Assembly: GCA_045649485.1 (NCBI GenBank)
Contig: JAZRPZ010000112.1
Span: 1-64,000, forward strand
Origin: RUG11247 sp045649485
Lineage (GTDB): Bacteria; Bacillota; Clostridia; Christensenellales; Aristaeellaceae
DNA length: 64,000 nt
Reading direction: 5' to 3'
Shown here: positions 33,498-42,922 of the stretch, piece after piece
Position numbering within the stretch: the stretch's first letter is position 1
Layout: each line of letters opens with the position of its first letter
Notes under the pieces: generated by a model
Seen by the model: only the letters and a program-made list of their open reading frames with translations
The model's database searches: none
What the model was told of the DNA's origin: nothing
Made by a program: the position numbers and the translations under genes

Positions 33498-34954
33498 CAG
33501 TTACCTCCCGACTCCGCATTCTGCTGTTCAAGAATGCGTCGTACTTCTTCCATAATATCATCGCCCGCAAAATCATCGTTGCTGTAATCCCTCTGCTCGT
33601 AATTGAGCGCAGGATTCTGCGTGATCTTTGCCTGACGGGGCTGAGAATTACCGCTGAGTTCGTTCCGGGCAGCCGTCAGATCGGTTATACCCGCATTATG
33701 CCACTTTTCAAGCAGCGAATACATACGCGTGAGCGGGTAACTTCTGCCCTTGGAATTATCCGCAGCAAGCTGAATAAGCTCGGTAGGCATTATCTGCCGC
33801 CATGCTTCATAAGCAGCCAGATCATTCTCATTGATTCCCTGCACAATGCCGGCTTTTGTGAGAATCTCCTTAAACTCGTCGCGCAGTCTTTCTCCGTTTT
33901 TCACAAAATCACTGGCCGCAGCAAATTTGTACAGTCCGTTCGTACGCCAGGTATCCAGCATATCCATCAAACCGTTTATACTCGGCAGCTTGCGTCTCGA
34001 CTGCTGTCGTGCCGCGAGTTCGATAGTCTCACGCTCGAAACCATCGCTTATCAATCCCCTGTACCAGGCCTTGTGCTCTGCTGAAGGATTTATATTGAGT
34101 CCCATTGATTTGAATATGGACTTCATCTCATCAAATCCCGCATTTTCGGCATTGCCAATTTTGTTCGCAAGTATGCTGTCCAGATAGCCGAAAGAGGGAT
34201 TATGGGCCTTGACTGTTTCACGGCAGCCCTTGATTATCTCCTCGGAGGAAAGCTTCCATTCGTTCATCCACTTTGCTGCAAGTTCACGCTCCGCTTCTGT
34301 GGGCTTACGGAACATTCCGAGATTTTTCATTACGTCCTTTACGCAGGTTTCTACAGACTCGTCTCTTACGATTTCTTCTGTCACGCCTGCCTCGTCCGTA
34401 ATGTTTCTGTTTGCCAGATCCTTTATCCTTTTATGTACAGCCTTAAATATACTGGCAGGGTCGGGATTCTGGGAATTCGACCTGGCAACTGCATTCTTCA
34501 CAAGCGCAATTACCGCACCCTGCTCAAAACCGTACACATTCAGCCAATCCTGTGCGAGGCCGTACTGCGCCGGATGCATAAGTTTCCCCTTGAACAATCC
34601 CTGCAGTTCGCCGTTGAAATCGCGGTATTTGTAATAGTCGCGATCCATTTCGCTCACAGTGCCGCCTCTTGCAGGTATGAAGACATATTCCGGCGGATTA
34701 TCCGCAACACGGCGCATAAATCCCATGCGCTCCCAATAGGCAAATGCATTCTGCACTGCGTCTTCATCCACTTTCAGGGCGCGCGTCAATTCCTCTATCC
34801 CACCCATTTCGGGATGCATGCACAGCATTCGGGCATAGATATACACCTTGAGAAACACGTCCGGTGCGGACGGCAGATTCTCTATTATGAACATATTGTC
34901 CAGCGGCGTCGAATCATACATAGCCGCATTATCAGCAAATTTCAGAAAAGGCAT
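33497..34954 (-). CDS. DnaD-domain replication initiation protein
   Basis: A 485-residue protein with an N-terminal winged helix (DnaB2/DnaD N-type; IEELTRALKVDEDAVQNAFAYW near 54-75) and at least two DnaD/DDBH2 domains. These are marked by W-x-x-x-x-[GR]-x-x-x-E-[TI]-I (KWMNEWKLSSEEIIKGCR near 226-244) and FGYLDSILANK near 252. The C-terminus is Gln/Asn rich. DnaD proteins remodel origin or stalled-fork DNA and recruit the loader that follows. The length (B. subtilis DnaD about 230) points to a DnaB/DnaD-combined primosome protein as usual in Clostridia. GGGGGAG precedes ATG 34954. Confidence 0.9.
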   Translation of the reverse strand: MPFLKFADNAAMYDSTPLDNMFIIENLPSAPDVFLKVYIYARMLCMHPEMGGIEELTRALKVDEDAVQNAFAYWERMGFMRRVADNPPEYVFIPARGGTVSEMDRDYYKYRDFNGELQGLFKGKLMHPAQYGLAQDWLNVYGFEQGAVIALVKNAVARSNSQNPDPASIFKAVHKRIKDLANRNITDEAGVTEEIVRDESVETCVKDVMKNLGMFRKPTEAERELAAKWMNEWKLSSEEIIKGCRETVKAHNPSFGYLDSILANKIGNAENAGFDEMKSIFKSMGLNINPSAEHKAWYRGLISDGFERETIELAARQQSRRKLPSINGLMDMLDTWRTNGLYKFAAASDFVKNGERLRDEFKEILTKAGIVQGINENDLAAYEAWRQIMPTELIQLAADNSKGRSYPLTRMYSLLEKWHNAGITDLTAARNELSGNSQPRQAKITQNPALNYEQRDYSNDDFAGDDIMEEVRRILEQQNAESGGN

Positions 34955-34983
34955 ATATACTCCCCCGATATGTTATCTATAAA

Positions 34984-35012
34984 ATTTTAGCACATACAGA
35001 GTTTTTTTGCAA
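34984..35012 (-). promoter_or_regulatory. Promoter of the dnaD-dnaI-proX-capA operon
   Basis: On the - strand TTGCAA (complement of 35007-35012), 17-base spacer, TAAAAT (complement of 34984-34989). Confidence 0.6.
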
Positions 35013-35028
35013 CGTATTGCGGCATTGA

Positions 35029-35057
35029 TTGACGTGCCATTAAAATTATGCTATGCT
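35029..35057 (+). promoter_or_regulatory. Promoter of the secreted protein gene at 35086
   Basis: TTGACG (35029-35034), 17-base spacer, TATGCT (35052-35057). It diverges from the dnaD promoter, 17 bases away. Confidence 0.65.
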
Positions 35058-35085
35058 TGAATATATAAACGAGGAGGTAATACAT

Positions 35086-35697
35086 ATGAAGAAATTACTG
35101 GCCGTACTGCTCGTATTCACACTTACCCTCTGCAGCACCGCATTTGCTTCTTCTGTCGGATCCGGCGCGCCATATGAAAAAGCCGCCGAGGCTATGACTA
35201 TGTATCATTTCATCACCGTAAGTACCGTTTACGGCGAGGAAAACTGCGAGCCTCATCTGATGACAAAGCCCCTTTACTCTCCCGAAATGCAGATGATCGA
35301 ATACGGCACCAACAACGGAGTCTTCCAGATAGTAATGTTCTGTGACCCCACCGAAAGCGGTATCATCCAGATACACATTCTCTTCAAGGAAGACGTTGAG
35401 CCTTACGACGCATACGCACAGCTGCTGGGTCTCATCTGCGTTTTCAGAGGCGCTCTCACACAGGAAGAAAAGGACGCGCTTGATGTCTCTCTTGTGACCA
35501 TACTGTTCGAAGCCCTTGAGCAGACAGATCCCTATAACCCTTGGGAAAGCGAGATAATTACCGTTAACGACATAGTAGATATAACTGCATACCACAACGG
35601 CATCACCTACGCATACAGGCTTGATTTCCGTCAGCCCATTACCGCAGAATATCTTGATACCGAAATGATGAATCTTATCGGAAACGCAAACAACTAA
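35086..35697 (+). CDS. Secreted protein of unknown function
   Basis: A 203-residue protein with a signal peptide (about 1-22, MKKLLAVLLVFTLTLCSTAFA) and no membrane anchor. The mature part alternates beta-like stretches and acidic helices and has no motif I recognise. AGGAGG is 8 bases before ATG 35086; the in-frame ATG 33 bases earlier has no site. It has its own promoter and terminator, so it forms a single-gene unit. It recalls, in size and export signal, the secreted protein at 24909, but clear homology is not visible. Confidence 0.6.
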   Translation: MKKLLAVLLVFTLTLCSTAFASSVGSGAPYEKAAEAMTMYHFITVSTVYGEENCEPHLMTKPLYSPEMQMIEYGTNNGVFQIVMFCDPTESGIIQIHILFKEDVEPYDAYAQLLGLICVFRGALTQEEKDALDVSLVTILFEALEQTDPYNPWESEIITVNDIVDITAYHNGITYAYRLDFRQPITAEYLDTEMMNLIGNANN

Positions 35698-35708
35698 CAC
35701 CATACAGC

Positions 35709-35748
35709 AACACCACCTGTCAGGAACGATCCTGACAGGTGGTGTTTT
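35709..35748. terminator. Bidirectional intrinsic terminator
   Basis: 16-bp perfect stem (35709-35724 with 35731-35746), loop AACGAT, between convergent genes. Confidence 0.9.
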
Positions 35749-36803
35749 CACATATTTACAGGTATTTCAACTATGAATGTGCTGCCTTCGCCCGGTCGGC
35801 TCTTAACCGCAACACTTCCGCGCGAAAGCTCGATTATGCGCTTTACAAGCGAAAGTCCCAGTCCGTTGCCCTCCGTAGAGTGGGAAGGCTGTGCAGAGCC
35901 GCTGGACTCACCCTGATAGAATTTATCGAATATTCTCTCACAGGTTTCTTCGTCCATTCCTATGCCGCTGTCAGCAACCGTGACCTGCGCCCTGTTATCA
36001 ACCATACGGCAGGACACTGCTATCCTTCCGCCGTGATTTGAAAACTTTATCGCATTGCCGATGAGATTGATCCACACATGTTTCAGCATCTCTTCGTTTG
36101 CGCATATCTTCAGATAAGGCAGATCGAGATCCAATTCTATCTCCTTATCTGTCCACTGCTTTTCAAGCAGCAATATAGCCTGCCTGAGCTGTTCATCCAG
36201 CGAAAAACATGTCAGATCCGGCATTATCTCCTGGTTTTCAAGCCTTGTAAGCAGCAGCACATTTGAAGACATATTAGTAAGTCTTTCTGACTCGCGCACG
36301 ATAATATCCACGTATTCCCGCTTTTGCTCATCTGAAAGATCATCACGCTGCAGCTGCTTTGCAAAACCGCGTATGGAAACTATAGGCGTCTTGAATTCAT
36401 GGCTGAAACTGTTTATAAAATCCTTCTTGAACAGCTCGTTATTACCCAATTCACGGGTCATATCGTTGAAGCTGCCTACCAGTTCAGCCACTTCATCGTC
36501 GGCATCCTCGTTTTCTACGCGCACACTGAAATCGCCTTTCGCCACCTTTTTGGTTGCCTCAACCAATTGACGAATAGGTCTGACCATCATCCTGAGCAAT
36601 ATAGCAGAAAGGATGACCGCCAGTATAAGGCTCAAAACCAGAAATTGCAGAGGCGAATTGAAAAACCTGAACATCATTTCCGGCACGAAGCCCACACGCA
36701 TAGATACCATGAAATACCAAACGCCGGTGATGATATTCGCCACCAGCATTATGGACGTGACCGATACAAACAATCTGAAAGCCAGTGAATTTCTCAGCTT
36801 CAT
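35748..36803 (-). CDS. Orphan sensor histidine kinase
   Basis: A 351-residue membrane kinase. Two membrane helices (about 9-32 and 50-70) enclose only about 18 extracellular residues, so it probably senses within or at the membrane. HAMP is at about 70-122. In the HisKA domain, phospho-acceptor His is in FSHEFKTP (near 135), and the HATPase has the N box NLIGNAIKFSNHG, G1 DSGIGMD and G2 GNGLGLSLV. No response regulator gene lies on either side (35086 and psd flank it), which is unusual because most such kinases are encoded with their partner. Confidence 0.9.
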   Translation of the reverse strand: MKLRNSLAFRLFVSVTSIMLVANIITGVWYFMVSMRVGFVPEMMFRFFNSPLQFLVLSLILAVILSAILLRMMVRPIRQLVEATKKVAKGDFSVRVENEDADDEVAELVGSFNDMTRELGNNELFKKDFINSFSHEFKTPIVSIRGFAKQLQRDDLSDEQKREYVDIIVRESERLTNMSSNVLLLTRLENQEIMPDLTCFSLDEQLRQAILLLEKQWTDKEIELDLDLPYLKICANEEMLKHVWINLIGNAIKFSNHGGRIAVSCRMVDNRAQVTVADSGIGMDEETCERIFDKFYQGESSGSAQPSHSTEGNGLGLSLVKRIIELSRGSVAVKSRPGEGSTFIVEIPVNM

Positions 36804-36907
36804 TTTACAGGGTCACCTCTTTTTCCCGGGCATGTATATCCGCGCAGCAATTGCGGCATGACCGGCACTGCACGCAGATACATCACAGAATGATACTGTT
36901 CACGTGT

Positions 36908-37717
36908 TCAGTGTTCTGTCTTTTCACCTATACGCTGACCCACCTGCACAGGAAGTTCTGTACCATTATCTATGCAACCGCGGAATTCGTCATCTATAAC
37001 CGCATTGCCGTTCTTCATCAGCATAATAATGGTGGATCCGCCATATTCAAAATAACCCTTTTCTTCGCCGCGGGTGAAAGTATGCTCACCGTGATGGTTG
37101 CATATCCTGCCAACAAGCAGTGCACCGACTTCCATGAACACAACCTCACCGAAATTCTCGGTATTGAGGATGGTATATTCACGGGAATTGGTTGCGAACA
37201 TGCTGTACTTATGAGCGACCTCGCGCACGGTATGCAGCTTGCCGGGTATCACCACATTGCCGCCCTTGCTTCCGGAATCGGGATAAATATATCTGTGATA
37301 GTTATCGGGCATCAGCCTGAATATGAGGCACATGCCGCCGCGATAATTTTCCGCAAGTTCTTCATTGTTGAGCAGCGCACCAAGAGTATAGTTCGTACCC
37401 TTTACCGCAAACACGCTGTCAGCATTGATGGTATAAATGCTCAGCAGTGAATCACAGGGACTGATAAGCGCATTTGCCTCCATATTTATGGGACGGGCAT
37501 CGGGACGGATCTTGCGGGTGAAGAAGTCATTGAAAGACTTATACTTCACGGGCTCATACTGAGACATATCTATTTCATTGCGCTTGATGAAACGCTTGAT
37601 ATAAAGCTTGGAATATCGGGATTCCAAGAGACCTGCGCATTTACGGGAGAAGCCCGGGCGGGTAATGAACTTCAGCACATAATGTCCTGTGCGGGTATTA
37701 TACAAAGCTTTCAGCAT
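36908..37717 (-). CDS. psd: Phosphatidylserine decarboxylase
   Basis: Membrane-associated pyruvoyl enzyme, 269 residues, converting phosphatidylserine to phosphatidylethanolamine. The self-cleavage site is GGST (in EYGGSTIIM) near 226-229, where Ser becomes the pyruvoyl group; this is the GGST variant rather than LGST. Earlier conserved parts are SFNDFFTRKIRP, PDNYHRYIYP and GKLHTV. No pssA is adjacent. A 104-base gap separates it from the histidine kinase in the same direction, so the kinase could be cotranscribed. Confidence 0.92.
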   Translation of the reverse strand: MLKALYNTRTGHYVLKFITRPGFSRKCAGLLESRYSKLYIKRFIKRNEIDMSQYEPVKYKSFNDFFTRKIRPDARPINMEANALISPCDSLLSIYTINADSVFAVKGTNYTLGALLNNEELAENYRGGMCLIFRLMPDNYHRYIYPDSGSKGGNVVIPGKLHTVREVAHKYSMFATNSREYTILNTENFGEVVFMEVGALLVGRICNHHGEHTFTRGEEKGYFEYGGSTIIMLMKNGNAVIDDEFRGCIDNGTELPVQVGQRIGEKTEH

Positions 37718-37830
37718 TATCTTTATCTCCGGTAAAACTATTGATAATGATATTATACCTCATTATCAAGTATTTAGCATCACCTGCAGCGCGAAAATAT
37801 AGAGATTTCATAAGTTTATTCGCCTCAAAT

Positions 37831-37868
37831 ATAAAAAACAAGGCAGAGAGCCAAAACTCTCTGCCTTG
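37831..37868 (-). terminator. Intrinsic terminator of the GH106-like gene
   Basis: CAAGGCAGAGAG (37839-37850) with CTCTCTGCCTTG (37857-37868), T-run on the - strand. Confidence 0.88.
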
Positions 37869-37882
37869 CGGACTGTATTTTA

Positions 37883-40774
37883 TCAGCCGATCTCGATATC
37901 GGTCAGGCCGAAGAATACGAAGGAATACCTGTCGGCATAGCCGGGGTTCTTTGCGCCGTCCCAGCCGCCATACTTGGAGAAGGTGTCGGGACCTACGCCG
38001 AAGGGCTCAACATCCCTTGCAACGTGGAAGGGTCCAAGGGTGTTGCGGCGTGCGCCAACGAGAGTGATCTTGATCTCGTTCTCGCCTGCCTTCAGCATGC
38101 CGGTAACGTCGACCTTATTGTCGAACATGACCATCTTTTCAACGCCGTTGATCTCAACCTTGGCAACTGCATAGCGGCCGGAGAGACGGATAACGGTCTC
38201 GTTGCCGGTGGCTACGATCTTCTTTGCGAAGGTGACCTTGCCGGTGAAGAAGGGATAGCCGGTCTCCAGCAGCTTGTCTGCGGAAACTTCCTTGACGGAC
38301 TTCACGATAGCGAACTTGCCGTCGTCGGAGATGCGGGTGTCCTTGACATCCTTGCGCAGGCTTGCGGTTACGCCGAAGTCGCCCAGCAGATAGATGGCTT
38401 CGATGTCGGTCTCGTAGCTCAGGCAGTTTACGAGGGACTCGGTGGTGCCGTCATGCAGATAGTATACGCCGTTGAATACCTTGTAAACGTGCTCGGGCTG
38501 GTAGTACTCGATCTCGAATACGACTTCGTTCTCGCCAACCTTTACCAGGGGCAGGATGTCGCATACCAGGTCGGATGCTTCGATCTCGCCGCCAACGGTG
38601 GGCTCGATAACGGTGCCGTTTACGGTGATGGACTTGGAACCCATCTTCTCGGCTTCCAGCTTCAGGGTGGCGGGCAGCTCATCGATGGTGAAGGTGTACT
38701 TCACGAATACGGTGCGGTTGGTGCGCTCGCGCAGCAGCCTGTCGGAGATGGACATGATGGGCAGACGCTCGGAGTACTCAGCGTTGTCATAGGACAGCTG
38801 TGCGTAGTCCAGAGTGAGGATGTTGTCGCCCATATCAGCGATCTTCACGTCAACGCCGATGCTCTTCATCTCAGGCAGTGCGTAGGCAGCTTCTGCGCTG
38901 GGTGCGCCGTCCAGCATGATAACGAAGGACTGGCAGGGTTCGAAGGTCAGGGGCAGGATGACGTATTCGCCTTCCTTGGTGTAGAACAGGGGCTTCTTCT
39001 CGCCGGTTTCCAGATCGAAGCGGGAAACGCCTTCTGCCTTGATGCGATAGCGTACGGAGTGGGTCTTATCCTTGCTCAGGTTAACTGCATACAGGAAGTC
39101 GCCCTTCTCCCAGCGGCGCAGGGTGGAACGGATAGCAGTGGTATGATCGGAAATGGTGCAGTCCTTGTTCAGCAGATCGTCGATGGAGATGTTGGACTGA
39201 TAGCCCAGATCTGCCTCTTCGCCGTCTACGAAGGAGGGGCACTGACCCTGCAGCCATACCTTACCGCCGTTCATGATGTACTCATCCAGCATTTCTGCGG
39301 TGGATGCATCCAGACCGGGCATATCGGGGATAACTACGAACTTATACTTGCGGTCGCCCATTACCAGGGTATCGCCGTCAACATATCCGTACTTGTCCAG
39401 CAGATACTCGTCAACATACTGATGGCCAACGCCCATTGCGCCCAGGCACTCTACCAGGGAAGCGAAGGACTTGTCGATCAGCTGCAGGGACTTGCCTTCG
39501 TTGCGCTTGAAGGTGAAGTATGCGCTGTGCATGGGATGGATGATGGCAACGTCTGCCTCTTCGGTAGACTCGGCCAGCATGTAACCCAGACGGGTGAAAT
39601 AATCGTTGAAATGACGGAACTCGGTCATCCAGGGATTATGCTCGGAATAGAATGCGGGATAGTCCCTCTTGCGCTGACCGCGGATGGAATAGGGATACAG
39701 ATGCTGGCACATCTGGTTTACACCGTTGACGTACTGCCACTCGGCAATGCGCTTCAGTTCGGTGGGAGTTACGTCCCAGCCGGCGCAGGCGAAGGTCTCG
39801 GTGAGAACGTGCTTCTTGCCCAGCTGATTTGCAACGGAGAATACCTGACGGGGAGAGATCTCGGTGCTGATCTCGCGGCCCAGCCAGTCCATTCCGGGAA
39901 TGTGCTCATACTCATAGAAGGGCATGATGCCTGCGCAGGCGATCATCTGGCCGAACAGGCTGCTCTCTTCGATGGCGTGACCGGTGAGCATGCAATCATG
40001 CTCTTCGCACCAGGTGTAGATCTGACCTGCGAAATTCTCGGTGAACAGTTCGCACATCAGTCTCCAGTAGCGGAAGCGGAAACGGTTGGACTCGGCGCAG
40101 TCAATGAACAGAGCGCCCAGTTCTTCCAGCAGATCCTCGCCGTAGCGGCCGCGGTATGCAGACAGCATCATGGGAGAATATGCGGTATCCCAGCGGAAAT
40201 ACTGGGGCTCGTCAGTGAAGAAGCCGGCCATGTACTTGCCGAAATCCTCGCCGAAGCGCTCATAGTACTTTTCGTGGGTCTCGTTGATGAACTTCTTTAC
40301 GATGTCGGGATTCAGGATATCAACAACGGAATCGTTGGTGCGCTCGTATACAGCGTAAACGCTCTTGCCGTTGTCCTTGTAAACGCGATAGATATGGTCG
40401 CCTGCCAGCTGATAGCATGCCAGAGCTTCCTTATCGAAGGCTTCCTTCTCCTCGCATACCAGATACTTCTCGTGGTTTGCGGGGTCTTCCAGCAGCTTCA
40501 TGCCTGCAAAACCGCTGGGCCAGCCGTTCTCGTCATAGCACCATGCGTTCATATCCTGCTTCTTGGCTTCGTCGATGCAGGCTTCAACGGCCTTCATCCA
40601 GTCTTCGCCCATGTACTCGGTCAGCAGACCGCCGCGGGCATGCATGAAGAAACCACCGATGCCGGCTGCCTTCATGTCGCGGATCTGCTTGCGCAGATGC
40701 TCGGGCTCAAGCTTGTCGTTCCAGCTCCAGAAAGGTATAGACTGATAATTCTTGAGGTCCTTCTCAGGTATCAT
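37883..40774 (-). CDS. Large glycoside hydrolase, GH106-like (alpha-L-rhamnosidase related)
   Basis: A cytoplasmic 963-residue enzyme without signal peptide. The start FWSWNDKLEPEHLRKQIRDM and AAGIGGFFMHARGGL are the hallmark of a (beta/alpha)8-barrel group annotated as GH106 or related 'glycosyl hydrolase' (PF17132-like). Further barrel parts include WCYDENGWPSGFAG, FFTDEPQYF, LTETFACAGWDVTPTELKRI and GVNQMCQHLYPYS. The rest contains a beta-rich region and a galactose-binding-like jelly roll near the C-terminus (VRYRIKAEGV..., ENEIKITLVGARRNTLGPFH). AAAGGAGAG is 6 bases before ATG 40774. Intracellular location implies that it acts on imported oligosaccharides or glycosides. Exact sugar unproven. 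Confidence 0.7.
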   Translation of the reverse strand: MIPEKDLKNYQSIPFWSWNDKLEPEHLRKQIRDMKAAGIGGFFMHARGGLLTEYMGEDWMKAVEACIDEAKKQDMNAWCYDENGWPSGFAGMKLLEDPANHEKYLVCEEKEAFDKEALACYQLAGDHIYRVYKDNGKSVYAVYERTNDSVVDILNPDIVKKFINETHEKYYERFGEDFGKYMAGFFTDEPQYFRWDTAYSPMMLSAYRGRYGEDLLEELGALFIDCAESNRFRFRYWRLMCELFTENFAGQIYTWCEEHDCMLTGHAIEESSLFGQMIACAGIMPFYEYEHIPGMDWLGREISTEISPRQVFSVANQLGKKHVLTETFACAGWDVTPTELKRIAEWQYVNGVNQMCQHLYPYSIRGQRKRDYPAFYSEHNPWMTEFRHFNDYFTRLGYMLAESTEEADVAIIHPMHSAYFTFKRNEGKSLQLIDKSFASLVECLGAMGVGHQYVDEYLLDKYGYVDGDTLVMGDRKYKFVVIPDMPGLDASTAEMLDEYIMNGGKVWLQGQCPSFVDGEEADLGYQSNISIDDLLNKDCTISDHTTAIRSTLRRWEKGDFLYAVNLSKDKTHSVRYRIKAEGVSRFDLETGEKKPLFYTKEGEYVILPLTFEPCQSFVIMLDGAPSAEAAYALPEMKSIGVDVKIADMGDNILTLDYAQLSYDNAEYSERLPIMSISDRLLRERTNRTVFVKYTFTIDELPATLKLEAEKMGSKSITVNGTVIEPTVGGEIEASDLVCDILPLVKVGENEVVFEIEYYQPEHVYKVFNGVYYLHDGTTESLVNCLSYETDIEAIYLLGDFGVTASLRKDVKDTRISDDGKFAIVKSVKEVSADKLLETGYPFFTGKVTFAKKIVATGNETVIRLSGRYAVAKVEINGVEKMVMFDNKVDVTGMLKAGENEIKITLVGARRNTLGPFHVARDVEPFGVGPDTFSKYGGWDGAKNPGYADRYSFVFFGLTDIEIG

Positions 40775-40991
40775 TTTCGTTCCTCTCCTTTCGCGAAATA
40801 AACGCGATACAATATACATCCATAAAGCCATACTTTTCAGCATGGCAGTATTATACATATATATTTTATCGCTAAAGCCGAGAATTTGCAATAACAAAAT
40901 ACTCAAAAGGATGCTCCACTTCTCACGGTTCTCCTGCCCTCACGATTAACGGAATACATCCCATGCTGCAATTAAAAATCCAAAAATAAAT

Positions 40992-41025
40992 TTGCCGACC
41001 CGGGGCTGGGCCCACGGGTCGGCAA
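40992..41025 (-). terminator. Intrinsic terminator downstream of the second ABC operon
   Basis: TTGCCGACCCG (40992-41002) with CGGGTCGGCAA (41015-41025), followed on the - strand by a T-rich run. The rest of the 345-base gap holds the upstream region of the GH106-like gene: TTGCAA-N17-TAAAAT on the - strand, a hairpin GCCAT/ATGGC at about 40829-40849 and TCGCG/CGCGA just ahead of the ribosome site. Confidence 0.75.
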
Positions 41026-41056
41026 CAGACTTTCATTTAAATTAAGATATTACCCC

Positions 41057-41117
41057 AGCAAGGGATTCTCAAGGGGCTTTCGTCCCTTGAGCAGGGGTGC
41101 AGGGGACAGAGTCCTCT
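41057..41117. repeat. GC-rich palindromic intergenic element
   Basis: Contains AAGGGA/TCCCTT and CAAGGGG-CTTTCG-TCCCTTG-type arms, then CAGGGGTGCAGGGGACAGAGTCCTC. It shares the CAGGGG...CCCCTG flavour of the element at 3411-3531 and borders a gene end in both places. Confidence 0.4.
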
Positions 41118-41119
41118 GC

Positions 41120-42922
41120 TCACTCCTCAAGCAGGAACCTGTACTGAGCGTCGCAGAGTCCCTTGTAGTGACCGCCCTCCAGCTGAATGAGCTCTTCGTG
41201 AGTGCCCTTTTCCGCGATGTTGCGATCCTGGATAACCATGATGCAGTCTGCATTGCGGATGGTGGACAGACGGTGAGCGATAACGAAGCTGGTGCGTCCC
41301 TTGAGCAGTACATCCAGAGCCTTCTGGATGAGCAGCTCGGTATGGGTATCGATGGAAGAGGTGGCCTCGTCCAGAATAAGTATCTTGGGGTCGTTCAGCA
41401 GCGCACGTGCAAAGGAGATGAGCTGCTTCTGACCGACGGACAGGGACGAGCCGCGCTCGTTTACCTCGGTCATGTATCCCTTTTCCATGTTCATGATGAA
41501 ATCATGGGCGGATACAGCCTTTGCGGCAGCGATAACCTCTTCATCGGTTGCTTCCAGCCTGCCGTAGCGGATGTTGTCCATAATGGTGCCGGAGAAGATG
41601 AAGCTGTCCTGCATCATTACGCTCATCTGCTCGCTCAGGGAGCGCAGCTTGATGTCGCGGATGTCATGACCGTCGATCTTCACAGCGCCGCCGCGGACGT
41701 CATAGAAGCGGGAAATGAGGTTTACAACAGTGGATTTGCCTGCGCCGGTGGGACCGACAAGGGCGATGGTCTGACCGGGCTTTACCTTGAAGGACAGGTC
41801 CTTCAGAACCACCTTGTCCTCGTTGTACCAGAAGTCAACGTGGTCGAACTCGACCGCACCCTCGATGGGCGGCAGGTCGCGTGCGCCTTCCTTGTCCTTT
41901 ATCTCAGGCTCGGTATCCATGATCTCAAATATGCGCTCAACAGAGGCCATTGCGGAGAGGATGGAATTGTAGAAATTGGACAGGGTATTCAGCGGCATCC
42001 AGAATCTGCCAAGATACCACAGAATGAGCAGCAGGTTTGCCAGCGAAAGCGGGTTAGTTTCCAGACCCATCATGCGGATACCGAAATAGTAAACCAGCAC
42101 GGTACCGATGGTTCCGGTGATATCCAGTGCGGGCCAGAAGGAGTTGTTCACCTGAATGGCGCGCATCCAGTTTTCGCGTACTTCATTGTTTACGTTCTTG
42201 AAGGTCTCGAAGTTCTCATCCTCACGCACAAATGCCTCGGTTACACGCATACCCGCAAGAGATTCGTGCAGATAACCGTTCATGCTGGAGGTCTTCATAC
42301 GCACCTTCTGCCAGCGCTGCCTCATCACGCGCTTCAGCTTGAACATGATGAAGATAAGTATGGGCATGATGCACATGGAGATGAGAGTCAGCTTCCAGTT
42401 GACGACAAACATGATGACCAGCAAAAGCACCAGTGTCATGCAGTCAACAAGTACGTTTACGATACCGTTGGTGAACAGGTCGTTCAGGGAGTTTACGTCG
42501 TTGATTACTCGAACCAGTATCTTACCTGCGGAACGGGTATCAAAGAAGGAGAACGACAGACCCTGAATGTGCTTGAACAGATCCTCGCGCAGCTGCGCAA
42601 TGGCGCTGCGGCCTGCGGTATCCATCAGACGAACGCGGTAACGGGTGCACAGTGCGCCGCCGATAGCGGTAACGAACATACCGCCGATGAGTATGGCAAG
42701 CGTGGTTACGTTTGCATCCTTTACCAGCTGCAGTTCTTCGATGGCATTACTCAGAAGATAGGTGCTGCCCAGAGAGAACAGCGTGGCGCATACCATCAGC
42801 ACGAGGGCAATGGCAACGTTTTTCCTGTAGGGCTTCATGTACTTAAGGAGACGGACAAACTGGCCTTTGTCAAACGGTCTTTCCAATGCTTCATCGTCGA
42901 TCTGTCTGAGAGCCTTAGCCAT
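41120..42922 (-). CDS. ABC exporter half-transporter, catalytic-site subunit (second pair)
   Basis: A 600-residue membrane-ATPase fusion. Six helices lie in about 25-325. Walker A GPTGAGKST is near 387-395, the altered signature LSVGQKQ near 493, and Walker B ILDEATSS has the catalytic Glu. It starts 8 bases inside the end of the preceding subunit gene, so translation is coupled. The pair is paralogous in layout to the one at 13681-17373, but has no acetyltransferase and no short leader ORF I can see. Substrate unknown; multidrug or lipid export is typical. Confidence 0.9.
   Translation of the reverse strand: MAKALRQIDDEALERPFDKGQFVRLLKYMKPYRKNVAIALVLMVCATLFSLGSTYLLSNAIEELQLVKDANVTTLAILIGGMFVTAIGGALCTRYRVRLMDTAGRSAIAQLREDLFKHIQGLSFSFFDTRSAGKILVRVINDVNSLNDLFTNGIVNVLVDCMTLVLLLVIMFVVNWKLTLISMCIMPILIFIMFKLKRVMRQRWQKVRMKTSSMNGYLHESLAGMRVTEAFVREDENFETFKNVNNEVRENWMRAIQVNNSFWPALDITGTIGTVLVYYFGIRMMGLETNPLSLANLLLILWYLGRFWMPLNTLSNFYNSILSAMASVERIFEIMDTEPEIKDKEGARDLPPIEGAVEFDHVDFWYNEDKVVLKDLSFKVKPGQTIALVGPTGAGKSTVVNLISRFYDVRGGAVKIDGHDIRDIKLRSLSEQMSVMMQDSFIFSGTIMDNIRYGRLEATDEEVIAAAKAVSAHDFIMNMEKGYMTEVNERGSSLSVGQKQLISFARALLNDPKILILDEATSSIDTHTELLIQKALDVLLKGRTSFVIAHRLSTIRNADCIMVIQDRNIAEKGTHEELIQLEGGHYKGLCDAQYRFLLEE

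Noticed and set aside
38024..40801. 925-codon open frame on the + strand opposite the GH106-like gene
   Set aside because: Shadow of the real gene: no start site, no motif, and repetitive composition. The same applies to 41087-43105, 42837-44777, 20682-22583, 25469-27244 and 9366-11021.
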